DNA of 64,000 bases, from positions 2,552-66,551 of the forward strand of contig JACRLR010000010.1 in the NCBI GenBank assembly GCA_016219645.1, given 5' to 3'. Below are positions 32,466 through 42,146 of the stretch, one piece after another; positions within the stretch are counted from its first letter, which is position 1; each line of letters opens with the position of its first letter. The DNA comes from Nitrospirota bacterium. Its GTDB lineage: Bacteria > Nitrospirota > Nitrospiria > Nitrospirales > Nitrospiraceae. Under the pieces are notes generated by a model that was not told the DNA's origin, did no database searches, and was given only the letters and a program-made list of their open reading frames with translations. Made by a program: the position numbers and the translations under genes.

Positions 32466-33032
32466 ATGAAACGTACTTATTCCATCACCCTCACGGGTTT
32501 TCTGTGCGCTGTGCTATCCGGGTGCGCTCCTAACGCGCCGTTTCCGCCGGAAGTCATGGAGAAGGTCTCTCCGACCTTTCAGTTTGAGGCGTGGCGTGAC
32601 GCTGGTCCTACGAACGAGTCGGGAAAATCCGATGCCGGGATCAAAGTCATGCTGGGAGGCCGGATTGTCCAAGCTACCAAGAACGGCAAGGGCATGGTGA
32701 TTGTCGCGGAGCAACTTCCGATCGTCAACAATCCCGTGTATGGCCCCACGGAAGATGTCAAGAGAACCGGCGACCATGAATTCGCATTTCTCTATGAGGG
32801 AGGGCTTGAACCGCTGGATTTGATGAAAGGCAACCGGTTCATTGTTGTGGGAACGACTACGAGCAGACGGCCGGTCCTGTTGAACGGAATACCCAAAACC
32901 GAGCCCTTCATCATCGCGGACTGTATCCATATATGGCAGACAGGCGGAGCCGAAATCGCCGAATTTAAAGAAGATGCCGGTGGAGGCTATTCACCCCTTC
33001 CGGAAAAGACCCATTGCGTCACGAAGAAGTAA
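32466..33032 (+). CDS. Slp-family outer-membrane lipoprotein
   Basis: 188 aa. Lipoprotein signal peptide ending FLCAVLSGC, then FPPEVMEKVSPTFQFEAW and VMLGGRIVQATKNGKGMVIV with VVGTTTSRRPVLLNG, the Slp family pattern. Slp proteins are starvation- or stress-induced outer-membrane lipoproteins in E. coli; the role here is unknown. It precedes the porin gene by 36 bp and probably shares its transcript, suggesting phosphate control (inference). Confidence 0.8.
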   Translation: MKRTYSITLTGFLCAVLSGCAPNAPFPPEVMEKVSPTFQFEAWRDAGPTNESGKSDAGIKVMLGGRIVQATKNGKGMVIVAEQLPIVNNPVYGPTEDVKRTGDHEFAFLYEGGLEPLDLMKGNRFIVVGTTTSRRPVLLNGIPKTEPFIIADCIHIWQTGGAEIAEFKEDAGGGYSPLPEKTHCVTKK

Positions 33033-33068
33033 ATGGACGAGGAAGAACGTCATGATGGAGGTATTCGA

Positions 33069-34562
33069 ATGACACGACTGTGGTTCGTCACTATCGCTTG
33101 TGTGATCAGCCTTGGGTTGATTGCCCAGGCCGAACTTGCTCACGCAGCCCTTGAGGATCTTCTCTATGAGAAGGGACAGATCACCAAAGAAGAATGGCTC
33201 AAACTCCAGGCCGACCGTGAGAAAGCAGGACCGGGAGTACAAGGGGCACAGGCGCCTAGTTCCGCCACGCTAGGACCAGATCCCGTCACAAATCTCGATT
33301 CGCGGCTAGGCATGATCGAGGAGTGGAAAGCCAAGATCGAACGGCTTCCATCGCTAAGCGGCAAGTTTAACATCGGATTGAACGCCCTGCAGTTTCTCTA
33401 CACGCACCAGGACGCCCATGTCGCCGAAGGCAAAAGCCAAGACAACCTCTCAGTCCGACGGTCCGAGGTGCTCATGTACGGAAAAATCAATGAATACATC
33501 CCGAAATGGCACACCCTGTTGGAAATGCAGAGTAATAACCTGAGCACCAGTACACCGGGCTGTTCGGCGGGCGCAAACTGTAGCACAGCCGCACCAGGGT
33601 CTGCGGCTGCAAGCACGATGTTTCGTGAAGCCTATATCGATTTCAGACCGATGCCCAGCATCGCTCCCAACCTCAACGTCATCCGGATGGGTGTGTTCCG
33701 TATGCCTTTCGGCATTTTCACCGAACAATCCGGTGGTCTCCGTGATGTCATCAGTTCACCTTACCTCAACTCGGTCGGCAGCGGCACCGTCCAGCGTAAC
33801 GGATCCGGGAATAGCACCGTCGGTACGATCGACTTCATTCAAGAACGCGACTATTTCGTCGATGTCAGAGGCACCCTCTTCCACAAGTTGGACTACGTGG
33901 TCGGGATCATGAACAACAATAACTACCAGGCGAACGCCACGGGAGCGAACGGCCCCAAAGTCGGCTACGGGCGGGTGCGGTTTCTAGTCACGGACATTTC
34001 GTTTATCAGTTTTACGATGATGGCGGGAGAAAGCAATAATACCAACACCGAAATCAACGGGCGTGGGAAGGGCGAGTTTGACCGGTACGGGATCGATGCC
34101 CGCTATACCTCTCGTTACCTTCCTGGATTGATGGTGCAGGGCGAGTGGTGGCAAGGCCATGACGGAGCCAACCAGACGACTGTCGGCACCCCGGCTCAAG
34201 GAGCCTGTTTAAACGTGGTGCAGTGCGGCGGAAACGGATCCCCCGGTGTTCAACGGCGGACATGGTATGTCCTCGGGAAGTATTTTATTTCTGATGGGCC
34301 TCTCCAGAATTTTGAGCCGGTGGTGATGTATGAACAGTTCGACCCCAGCACCTCGATGAGCAACGATCTGTATACGCGCACCATCGTGGGGTTCAACTAC
34401 TACTTCGAGAATCTCCCACCCAAGATCCAAAGTAAGATCTCGATCAATTACGAGTTTCGTCACCACCAGGGGATAGGCCCGGGTAATACGAACTACAATA
34501 GCGAGACTGATGCCTTCGCGCAAAACGTCTTTTTGGCGCAATTCCAGGTCCGGTACCAATAA
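33069..34562 (+). CDS. Phosphate-selective porin, OprO/OprP type
   Basis: 497 aa from ATG 33069. Signal peptide ending AELAHA, then LLYEKGQITKEEWLKLQAD, the short N-terminal motif common in OprP-like porins, a brief helical linker and a beta barrel of repeated amphipathic strands ending NVFLAQFQVRYQ, suited to the BAM machinery. Expected to let phosphate or polyphosphate into the periplasm. Sits beside pst genes, which supports this. Confidence 0.85.
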   Translation: MTRLWFVTIACVISLGLIAQAELAHAALEDLLYEKGQITKEEWLKLQADREKAGPGVQGAQAPSSATLGPDPVTNLDSRLGMIEEWKAKIERLPSLSGKFNIGLNALQFLYTHQDAHVAEGKSQDNLSVRRSEVLMYGKINEYIPKWHTLLEMQSNNLSTSTPGCSAGANCSTAAPGSAAASTMFREAYIDFRPMPSIAPNLNVIRMGVFRMPFGIFTEQSGGLRDVISSPYLNSVGSGTVQRNGSGNSTVGTIDFIQERDYFVDVRGTLFHKLDYVVGIMNNNNYQANATGANGPKVGYGRVRFLVTDISFISFTMMAGESNNTNTEINGRGKGEFDRYGIDARYTSRYLPGLMVQGEWWQGHDGANQTTVGTPAQGACLNVVQCGGNGSPGVQRRTWYVLGKYFISDGPLQNFEPVVMYEQFDPSTSMSNDLYTRTIVGFNYYFENLPPKIQSKISINYEFRHHQGIGPGNTNYNSETDAFAQNVFLAQFQVRYQ

Positions 34563-34693
34563 CGAGGTGTGAATCGGCCAAGACTGAAGAGGAAAATGGA
34601 GGCCTGAGAGGTGGCAGGCAACATTAGAGGTGATTATAATGTATTATCTTCGGTCACATGTAGTAAGGACCGCACCTCTGACCATTCCCTTGT

Positions 34694-35086
34694 ATGAGAG
34701 AAGACCATTATCCGCGAAAAGACAGATTGCGATTGCATTGTTCTGAACCCCAGGATGTTGCTTCGGGGAAGCAACTCGTCATACTGGTTCTGTTGTTACT
34801 GACTCTCGCAAACTGTGCACCGACCGCTGAGCTGGTCAATGAAACAGCATCGGGAGGGACAGTGCTCTACACCTATGTGGAGGAACAGGATGTGCTGACC
34901 TCGCCGGAGCGAAGAGATGCGCTTCGCCTCCTTTCTGAAAAATGCCCGGCCGGTTACCGTATATCTCGTGAAGGGGAAGTGCCGAGAGTCGACCAAGCGG
35001 TTGATCGAGCCTGGATGGGGCAGCTATCCCGGGATGGACAGGTGTCCCGGGACAGGCGCTGGGCGATCCTATTCACGTGTAAATAG
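34694..35086 (+). CDS. Small putative lipoprotein
   Basis: 130 aa. N-terminal basic stretch, hydrophobic segment LVILVLLLLTLANC (lipobox L-A-N-C) near residue 41, then EQDVLTSPERRDALRLLSEK and CPAGYRISREG. Domain not recognised. The signal peptide is preceded by about 28 extra residues, so the real start may be further downstream. GTG starts are possible. Confidence 0.6.
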   Translation: MREDHYPRKDRLRLHCSEPQDVASGKQLVILVLLLLTLANCAPTAELVNETASGGTVLYTYVEEQDVLTSPERRDALRLLSEKCPAGYRISREGEVPRVDQAVDRAWMGQLSRDGQVSRDRRWAILFTCK

Positions 35087-35153
35087 GCCCTGCCCTTCCG
35101 ACATTGAAACGCGACTCACCAACTATGCCCCTGGTCTCACAAAGGTAACAAGT

Positions 35154-36164
35154 ATGCGACGGCCTGCCCATACACCTCTTGCTTGTGCCATCTCGTGGCT
35201 TACGAAGCAAGCTGGTCTTGTACAGAGCGAATGTTCCAAGGTTGGACTCCTGTTCGGCATACCGTGCCTGCTGTTGCTGACAGCTTGCGGGGCAACCAGC
35301 CAGGAGCGTCTGCTCTATCAGGCGTCGGGCATTCAAGTCGGTATCGTGACTGACTTATCAACAAATGAACATGCCACGCCCCCGGTCAAGAACAAGCACC
35401 CGGTCGCTCTCACTCCGCAAGAGATTCGCTCGCTTCTCGGGGCGCTTGAAGTCTCCGGGTGGAGTGGGGCTATCGTCGGGTTGTTCAGTGCCCCTCAGCC
35501 AAAGGCGCTGTTCACCTGGGCAGAACTTGTCGAGTTGACTCAGCCTCTTGTCGCAGCGTTCCATGAGGTCACCCCGCGAGAACGGGTCTTCTTTTCACTC
35601 CAAAATCCAACTGCGCCCTATGATACCGACCGGACGTCCGGGAGCTTATTTTTTCGAGACGATTACCTGCATGTGGTGCTCACGGATCACTACGGTTTTT
35701 TACAGGCTGACCCGGGAGGGGGGGAGGCGCGAGATCCGCGCGATACCAAAGGCATGAAATTATGGGTAGTCGCACCAGCCCAGGCCGCCACGGTCCCTGA
35801 ACAAAAGGAGCCGTACTGGAATGCGTTTGAAAAGATCCATATCTCGCTCAACCCACGAGAAGTTCTGGCAGGCCAGAGGCTGCCACAAGCGGGAGAGGGC
35901 TCCTCTCCCACCCCGGTGACAATGCCTGCAGGAGGACAGCCGGCATTAAAAAGCGACAGCCCGACAACAAACACGACAGAGTCCGTGAAGGACCTTCGTC
36001 TGCAAATCCGGGAACTCAACAAGGCCAATCTCGACCTGAGATCGCAACTGAAAGAACAATCAGTCATCATGGAGAAGCTCCAAGCCGAATTCGAGGAGCT
36101 GCGCAACGAGAAGAAAACGGGAACTCCCAAGCCATCTGCAGCGCCGAAGCCTTCTCGTAAATGA
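35154..36164 (+). CDS. Putative lipoprotein with C-terminal coiled coil
   Basis: 336 aa from ATG 35154. A signal region with lipobox LLLLTACG near residue 43, then a globular part (LTPQEIRSLLGALEVSGWSG, ERVFFSLQNPTAPYDTD) and a coiled coil DLRLQIRELNKANLDLRSQL running to EFEELRNEKKTG. C-terminal tail Pro/Ser/Lys. Not assigned to a family. Sits between the porin and pstS on the same strand. Confidence 0.65.
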   Translation: MRRPAHTPLACAISWLTKQAGLVQSECSKVGLLFGIPCLLLLTACGATSQERLLYQASGIQVGIVTDLSTNEHATPPVKNKHPVALTPQEIRSLLGALEVSGWSGAIVGLFSAPQPKALFTWAELVELTQPLVAAFHEVTPRERVFFSLQNPTAPYDTDRTSGSLFFRDDYLHVVLTDHYGFLQADPGGGEARDPRDTKGMKLWVVAPAQAATVPEQKEPYWNAFEKIHISLNPREVLAGQRLPQAGEGSSPTPVTMPAGGQPALKSDSPTTNTTESVKDLRLQIRELNKANLDLRSQLKEQSVIMEKLQAEFEELRNEKKTGTPKPSAAPKPSRK

Positions 36165-36187
36165 ATCTTCCGGTAAAATTAACCGTC

Positions 36188-36205
36188 CTGTAATACCCCT
36201 GTCAT
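36188..36205 (+). promoter_or_regulatory. Pho box upstream of pstS
   Basis: CTGTAAT-ACCC-CTGTCAT: two CTGTNAT half-sites 11 bp apart, the PhoB consensus layout. It lies about 155 bp before the pstS ATG. A second cluster of CTGTAAC/CTGTTAAC words lies at 36290-36330, nearer the start. Confidence 0.7.
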
Positions 36206-36360
36206 CCCGCCTTAATCGATTCGGCATATCCTTGGGCGTTCTTTCGCACTTGGAACCATGAAAGAGCTGAAATTCGTGGAGAGTTAACACGTCTGTAACA
36301 TCAATGTTACGTGCTGTTAACGCACAGTAATCATCCTTCTGGATAATGAAAGGAGTGTCA

Positions 36361-37356
36361 ATGAAACAATCAACTGTGTGGCCGGGTCTTTGGTGTTGCC
36401 TCGTCCTTCTCTGCGCCCTCGTTTTTCCGGTCCCGTCGGCATTCGCTGATGAGGCAATTACGCTCGACCCAGCCTTGAAAGCCTACGTCAAAGTCAGCGG
36501 AGTATCCGGCAATGTCAACAGTATCGGCTCGGATACGCTTAACAATCTCATGACGCTCTGGGCTGAAGGGTTTCGCAAGCAATATCCCAACGTGAAGATT
36601 CAGATCGAAGGCAAGGGCTCGAGCACGGCGCCTCCGGCCTTAATCGAAGGTACGGCGCAGCTTGGACCGATGTCCCGCGCGATGAAAAACACCGAGATCG
36701 ATGCGTTCGAAAGAAAATTCAGATACAAACCCACGGCCTTCCCGGTCGCCATTGACGCTCTGGCTGTCTATGTCAACAAGGACAACTCTGTCAAGGGACT
36801 CACGATGGCACAAGTCGATGCAATTTTTTCCAAGAGTCGCCGCTGGGGTCACAATGAGAACATTCAGGTGTGGAAACAGGCAGGTTCGGCTGACGGCTTG
36901 GGCGACAGCCCCATCAGTATCTATGGACGGAACTCGGCGTCCGGCACCTATGGGTTTTTCAAGGAGCATGCCCTCAAGAACGGAGATTTTAAGGATGAAG
37001 TCAAGGAACAGCCAGGGTCAGCCTCCGTGGTCCAAAGTGTGAGCGAAGACCAAGCCGGCATCGGGTACAGCGGCATCGGGTACCTCACATCAAACGTGCG
37101 CGCCGTTCCCCTGGCGGAGAAAGATGGCATGCCCTATAAAGAGGCGTCCCAACAAAACGCAGACGAGGGGTCCTATCCGCTCTGGCGCCATCTCTATCTC
37201 TATATCAACAAGGTGCCTGATAAACCGCTGGATCCGATCGTCAAAGAATTCATCAAGTTTATCTATAGTAAAGAAGGTCAAAAAGTTGTGATCAAAGACG
37301 GGTTTTTCCCGCTGAAGGCCGAGATGATCGAAAAGGAAATCAAGCGGCTTGACTAG
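36361..37356 (+). CDS. pstS: Phosphate-binding protein PstS
   Basis: 331 aa from ATG 36361 with AAAGGAG upstream. Signal peptide ending PSAFA, then the PBP-like core: SIGSDTLNNLMTLWAEGF, EGKGSSTAPPALIEGTAQLG (phosphate-binding loop), FPVAIDALAVYVNKDN and YGRNSASGTYGFFKEH. Captures phosphate in the periplasm for PstCAB. First gene of the pst operon. Its stop overlaps the presumed pstC start by 8 bp. Confidence 0.93.
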   Translation: MKQSTVWPGLWCCLVLLCALVFPVPSAFADEAITLDPALKAYVKVSGVSGNVNSIGSDTLNNLMTLWAEGFRKQYPNVKIQIEGKGSSTAPPALIEGTAQLGPMSRAMKNTEIDAFERKFRYKPTAFPVAIDALAVYVNKDNSVKGLTMAQVDAIFSKSRRWGHNENIQVWKQAGSADGLGDSPISIYGRNSASGTYGFFKEHALKNGDFKDEVKEQPGSASVVQSVSEDQAGIGYSGIGYLTSNVRAVPLAEKDGMPYKEASQQNADEGSYPLWRHLYLYINKVPDKPLDPIVKEFIKFIYSKEGQKVVIKDGFFPLKAEMIEKEIKRLD

Positions 37357-39634
37357 CGAATCCCAGTCCGCCCCGGGCGCTTCTCCTACTGCGGGGGTGT
37401 ATGGGCATACACCCCCGCACAGCATCGCACAACCTTCACACAGTCTGACGTGGCGCCGCATCTTCGACCGGCTGGCGCAAGCCGTCATCACCATGGGCGG
37501 GATCGGCGTCATTCTGAGCATTATCGGTATTTTTGTATTTTTGGTGAAAGAAGTGACTCCCTTGTTTTTCGCTGCGCAAGGGGATCAGACCGGTCAGGTT
37601 GCAGGGGCTCCTCCAGTAGAAACACTGCCTCAATCCAGTCTGGTCGGAATGGATGAGCATCAGGAGTTGATCTATCAACTCATTGGAGGGTCCGACCGCC
37701 AGATTCGCTTCTTTGATGCACGTTCCGGTACGCCCCTCCCCTATGACCTGCCCTCTGAGCTAGCCAAGATTCACATTACCTCCATTGCGCGTGCAGTCGG
37801 GACCGGTGATCGGTTTGCCTTCGGCACGGATGATGGCAGACTCATTCCCGTGATGCTCGAATTCACAGCCGGATTTGGAGAAACACGCCGGATCGTTCCT
37901 ACGATTACCCTCGGCTCTCCGGTTCAATTGACGCCCGCCACAGAGCACATTATCCGGTTGGCCTATCAGCCGACGGAGCGAGGGACCCTTACGGCTGCCC
38001 TGACGGATCGGGGAAGCCTGTGGTACAGCGCCTCGCCATTCGACCATGCTCCAGTTGCATTGACCAGCCACGGCTCTGAGCCTGTGACGGCCTTAATCTT
38101 TGACAGCCGTGGCGAAACACTCGTGGTTGGGACAGCCGGCGGGAACCTTTATTCGTACGATGTGCGGGAGGGCGGCCAGCCAAGTTTAGCGGAGACCCTA
38201 TCCGTCGCTCCGTCCGGCGCTTCAGTCACAGCCCTGTCCTACTTGATTGGAGATCGTTCCCTGGTCATCGGCAACAGCGCCGGAGGCGTCTCAGTCTGGA
38301 TGCCGGTGCGTCAGGATCAAGAAAGTGCCATCACGCGTATTCGCCCGATTCATCACTTCGATACCCATCCTGCTTCTGTCACCGGAATCTCTCCGTCGCT
38401 TCGCGACAAGGGATTTATCACCGGCGATGCGCAGGGAAACCTGTTTGTCCACTACTCCACCTCCGCACAGACCCTGCTGAAGCTGTCAGGGAATGATCGG
38501 GCGATTCGCACCCTGACTTTTTCTCCCAAAGCCGATGGAGCCGTGGCCCTCACAGACCGGGGGGGATTGATCACCTACACGATCCATAATCCCCATCCTG
38601 AAACGACAATCGCAACTCTCTTCACGCCGGTCTGGTATGAAGGGTACGAGAGACCGGAACATGTGTGGCAATCTTCCAGCGGCGCCGACGACTTCGAAGC
38701 GAAGTTCGGCTTTCTTCCCCTGATCTATGGCACGCTGAAAGGGACTTTCTATGCCATGCTCGTCGCGGTGCCGCTGGCCCTCTTGGGCGCGATCTATACC
38801 GCGATGTTCATGCACCCCGATCTTCGAGCCAAGATCAAACCGACCATCGAGATTATGGCGGCGCTCCCGACCGTCATCCTGGGTTTCCTGGCCGGCTTGT
38901 GGCTGGCGCCATTGCTCGAACGGATATTTCCGGCCTTGATTGCCATGATAGTGGTTGTGCCGGCAAGCGTCGCCATCACAGCGACGCTTTGGCAATATCT
39001 CCCGGCGACAATTATTCGCCGCCTGCGTCCCGGGATGGAATCGTTCATCCTGATTCCAGTCATCATCGGCATAGTTTGGATCTGTCTAGGATTCAATCAG
39101 CCGATCGAGTCGTTTCTGTTCGGAACTGATTATAAAACCTGGTTCACCACCCATTGGGGGCTGCGATACGACCAGCGAAATGCTCTTGTCGTGGGGTTTG
39201 CGATGGGTTTCGCCATCGTGCCTATTATCTTCAGTATTTCTGAAGAAGCCCTGTCGAACGTCCCACGACATTTGATCGCCGGGTCTCTTGCGCTCGGGGC
39301 CACCCGCTGGCAGACCCTCGTGAAGCTCGTGCTGATCTCGGCAAGTCCGGGAATTTTTTCTGCGATCATGATCGGCTTCGGCCGGGCCATCGGGGAAACC
39401 ATGATCGTTCTCATGGCAACGGGGAACACCCCCATCATGGACTGGAGCCTCTTCAACGGCTTCCGCACCTTATCGGCCAATATTGCCGTGGAAATTCCGG
39501 AAGCCCCTTATGGAGGCACGCTCTATCGCCTCCTATTCCTTGCAGCTGTGCTCTTATTTGTCTTTACGTTTCTGATCAATACGGTTGCGGAACTCGTCAG
39601 GCAACGGTTGCGGACAAAATATAGTCAATACTGA
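37349..39634 (+). CDS. pstC: Phosphate permease PstC with large extracytoplasmic domain
   Basis: 761 aa from a TTG at 37349; an internal GTG at 37397 is also possible. One N-terminal helix (VILSIIGIFVFLVKEVTPLF), then about 380 residues resembling a WD/beta-propeller (GGSDRQIRFFDARS, VGTAGGNLYSYDVREG), then the permease half with the binding-protein-dependent transport motif (EEALSNVPRHLIAGSLALGA). Known PstC of this long type occur in pseudomonads. Overlaps pstA by one base. Confidence 0.92.
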   Translation: MTSESQSAPGASPTAGVYGHTPPHSIAQPSHSLTWRRIFDRLAQAVITMGGIGVILSIIGIFVFLVKEVTPLFFAAQGDQTGQVAGAPPVETLPQSSLVGMDEHQELIYQLIGGSDRQIRFFDARSGTPLPYDLPSELAKIHITSIARAVGTGDRFAFGTDDGRLIPVMLEFTAGFGETRRIVPTITLGSPVQLTPATEHIIRLAYQPTERGTLTAALTDRGSLWYSASPFDHAPVALTSHGSEPVTALIFDSRGETLVVGTAGGNLYSYDVREGGQPSLAETLSVAPSGASVTALSYLIGDRSLVIGNSAGGVSVWMPVRQDQESAITRIRPIHHFDTHPASVTGISPSLRDKGFITGDAQGNLFVHYSTSAQTLLKLSGNDRAIRTLTFSPKADGAVALTDRGGLITYTIHNPHPETTIATLFTPVWYEGYERPEHVWQSSSGADDFEAKFGFLPLIYGTLKGTFYAMLVAVPLALLGAIYTAMFMHPDLRAKIKPTIEIMAALPTVILGFLAGLWLAPLLERIFPALIAMIVVVPASVAITATLWQYLPATIIRRLRPGMESFILIPVIIGIVWICLGFNQPIESFLFGTDYKTWFTTHWGLRYDQRNALVVGFAMGFAIVPIIFSISEEALSNVPRHLIAGSLALGATRWQTLVKLVLISASPGIFSAIMIGFGRAIGETMIVLMATGNTPIMDWSLFNGFRTLSANIAVEIPEAPYGGTLYRLLFLAAVLLFVFTFLINTVAELVRQRLRTKYSQY
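37391..37418. promoter_or_regulatory. Perfect palindrome at the pstS/pstC joint
   Basis: GCGGGGGTGTATG, two bases, CATACACCCCCGC: a perfect 13-bp stem with a 2-base loop, 35 bp after the pstS stop. No T run follows, so it is not a typical terminator; it may protect the pstS mRNA 3' end or limit pstC translation. Confidence 0.8.
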
Positions 39635-41262
39635 TGCGTACCCTCTTCAAAAGATTTTTCGCCTCAGGCAGTGTCTTCATCTGGGGATGCGCCGCCGGCG
39701 TCTCTGTCTCCCTGCTCATGGTCTTCGGGCTGTTGCTGCTCATCATCATCAACGGACTGGGATACTTCTGGACTTCGAACGTCGTCGATCTCACCTTAAA
39801 GGGCGGCCAGCATGTCATGGGCCAACTGGCTGGGCGGGAAGTCATCCCTCGCTCGGTCACACCGAACCACCCGGAAGGGAAAGGCCGCCTCAGGGTGAAG
39901 ATCGGAAATCGTGATTTATACGGGCTCGATTTCAAATGGGTCAATGACGAGCAGATCGTCTCACAGGCCTATCCGGCAGATGCCGTCTTATTAGAACGGC
40001 GCGAATGGGGCAACATGTATGCCCGGATCAAGGCTATCTATAAAGGAGAAACGCTTCAGACAGAAGGAAATGAAGAGGCGTGGGTCGCGTTAGCCCCGCT
40101 GCTCAGCACCACGAACGATCTCCATACACAGATCTCACGGATTGAAACCATTGATATTGGGGCTATTAACGCAGAGATCGAGCAGGGGCGGTTGAAGATT
40201 CGAGCCTTCGAAATGGGAAGGGAACAAAGGCCGATCAATAACCTCAAAGCAGAAGTCGCTGCAGCTGAATCTCGTTACCAGGCAAAAACCATGGAGCTGG
40301 AGGCGTTGCGCACCCAATTCGACGAATACTCTGTCGTCATGGTGGATGCGAACGGACAAGAGAAACAGATCCCGCTTGGACAGATCATTCGCGCCCTGCG
40401 GCCGAACGAGATGGGCCTCTTCCAGAAAAGCTGGATCTACCTCACGAATGCGTGGTCTGTCCTCAGTACCGAGCCTAGAGAATCCAATACTGAAGGCGGC
40501 ATTTTTCCCGCCATTTTCGGAACCGTGATGATGGTCATCATCATGAGCTTCGTCGTGGCCCCCTTCGGCGTGCTTGCTGCGCTCTATCTGCGGGAATATG
40601 CCAAACAAGGCACCCTGGTTCGTCTTGTACGAATCGCCGTCAACAACCTTGCCGGTGTGCCGTCGATTGTATTCGGTGTATTCGGATTGGGCTTTTTCAT
40701 CTATGCCATAGGTGGAACCCTCGACCAGCTCTTCTTTCCTGAGCGGCTTCCGACTCCCACCTTCGGCACCGGCGGCATTCTCTGGGCGTCATTGACGTTG
40801 GCCTTATTGACGGTGCCGGTGGTCATCGTCGCCACAGAAGAGGGGTTAGCCGCTGTGCCCAGAGAGTTTCGTGAAGGATCGTTGGCTCTTGGCGCAACGA
40901 AGTTGGAAACCATGCTCAAAGTCGTGATACCCTCTGCCCTGCCCGGCATTCTGACCGGATTGATTTTGGCGATGGCCCGCGCAGCCGGTGAGGTTGCGCC
41001 GCTGATGCTGACAGGGGTCGTGAAGCTCGCCCCCTCGCTGCCCCTGGACGGTTCCTGGCCGTTCTTCCACTTGGACCGGAAGTTTATGCATTTGGGATTT
41101 CATATTTACGACGTGGGCTTTCAATCTCCCAATGTAGAAGCAGCGAAGCCGATGGTTTACATCACAACCCTGGTGTTGATCACTGTCGTCGTTCTGTTAA
41201 ATTTTACCGCAATAGTCCTCCGTAACCACCTCCGCAAGAAATATGCGGGTTCCGTGTTATAG
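39634..41262 (+). CDS. pstA: Phosphate permease PstA with large insertion
   Basis: 542 aa. N-terminal helix (VSLLMVFGLLLLIIINGLGY), about 240-residue extracytoplasmic insert with a coiled coil (VAAAESRYQAKTMELEALRT), then the permease core with EEGLAAVPREFREGSLALGA, the coupling-helix motif that contacts PstB. Start ATG shares a base with the pstC stop. Long PstA normally accompanies long PstC. Confidence 0.93.
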   Translation: MRTLFKRFFASGSVFIWGCAAGVSVSLLMVFGLLLLIIINGLGYFWTSNVVDLTLKGGQHVMGQLAGREVIPRSVTPNHPEGKGRLRVKIGNRDLYGLDFKWVNDEQIVSQAYPADAVLLERREWGNMYARIKAIYKGETLQTEGNEEAWVALAPLLSTTNDLHTQISRIETIDIGAINAEIEQGRLKIRAFEMGREQRPINNLKAEVAAAESRYQAKTMELEALRTQFDEYSVVMVDANGQEKQIPLGQIIRALRPNEMGLFQKSWIYLTNAWSVLSTEPRESNTEGGIFPAIFGTVMMVIIMSFVVAPFGVLAALYLREYAKQGTLVRLVRIAVNNLAGVPSIVFGVFGLGFFIYAIGGTLDQLFFPERLPTPTFGTGGILWASLTLALLTVPVVIVATEEGLAAVPREFREGSLALGATKLETMLKVVIPSALPGILTGLILAMARAAGEVAPLMLTGVVKLAPSLPLDGSWPFFHLDRKFMHLGFHIYDVGFQSPNVEAAKPMVYITTLVLITVVVLLNFTAIVLRNHLRKKYAGSVL

Positions 41263-41271
41263 AGGAACTGT

Positions 41272-42141
41272 ATGTATCCTGCTTTACCTGTGGCACAAGA
41301 ACCGGCCCCATCACAACCTCTCAGCCCGCAGAGGCCTCCTGTGCAGGACGCCCATATTGAATCACCCGACAACCGTTCAAGCGCTTCTGCTGTGAAACTC
41401 ACGTTGCAGAAGGTCAACTTCTTTTACGGGGCCAGCCAGGCTCTGTTCAACATCGATATCGAGATCATGAAGAATCAGGTCACGTCGTTTATCGGGCCAT
41501 CCGGCTGTGGGAAATCGACCCTGCTCCGCTGCCTTAACCGGCTGAACGACTTGATTGAGGGCGCCAGGGTGGAAGGCGCCATGCTGCTTGACGGTGTGGA
41601 TATCAATGGTCCTGATGTGGATATCACCGACCTGAGAAAACGTGTCGGCATGGTCTTTCAGAAATCGAATCCCTTCCCGAAATCCATCTATGAAAATGTC
41701 GCCTACGGGCCGCGCCTTCATGGAATCCGAAATCGCGGTCAGTTGGATCAAATTGTCGAAGAAGGGCTCAAAGGCGCGGGGCTGTGGGAAGAGGTGAAAG
41801 ATCGTCTCCACACGAGCGCGTTCGGTCTCTCGGGAGGGCAACAACAGCGACTCTGCATCGCCCGAGCGCTTGCCGTGAAACCGGATGTCTTGCTGATGGA
41901 CGAACCCTGCTCGGCCCTGGACCCCGTGGCCACAGCGAGAATTGAAGAATTACTCTTTTCCTTGAAACAAGAATTGACGGTCATTATAGTCACCCACAAT
42001 ATGCAGCAGGCAGCGCGGGTGTCCGATTGGACGGCGTTCATGTACCTGGGTGAAATGGTGGAGTTCGGGCTCACCAAGCAGCTCTTTACCAACCCCTCTA
42101 AGAAACAGACCGACGACTACATTACCGGGAGATTTGGATAA
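41272..42141 (+). CDS. pstB: Phosphate ABC transporter ATPase PstB
   Basis: 289 aa. Walker [22 protein letters not shown]-loop [20 protein letters not shown], signature [15 protein letters not shown], Walker [14 protein letters not shown] and the H-loop [12 protein letters not shown]; all intact. The first 35 residues are an extension rich in Pro and Gln. Drives PstCA. Confidence 0.97.
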   Translation: MYPALPVAQEPAPSQPLSPQRPPVQDAHIESPDNRSSASAVKLTLQKVNFFYGASQALFNIDIEIMKNQVTSFIGPSGCGKSTLLRCLNRLNDLIEGARVEGAMLLDGVDINGPDVDITDLRKRVGMVFQKSNPFPKSIYENVAYGPRLHGIRNRGQLDQIVEEGLKGAGLWEEVKDRLHTSAFGLSGGQQQRLCIARALAVKPDVLLMDEPCSALDPVATARIEELLFSLKQELTVIIVTHNMQQAARVSDWTAFMYLGEMVEFGLTKQLFTNPSKKQTDDYITGRFG

Positions 42142-42146
42142 CCACT

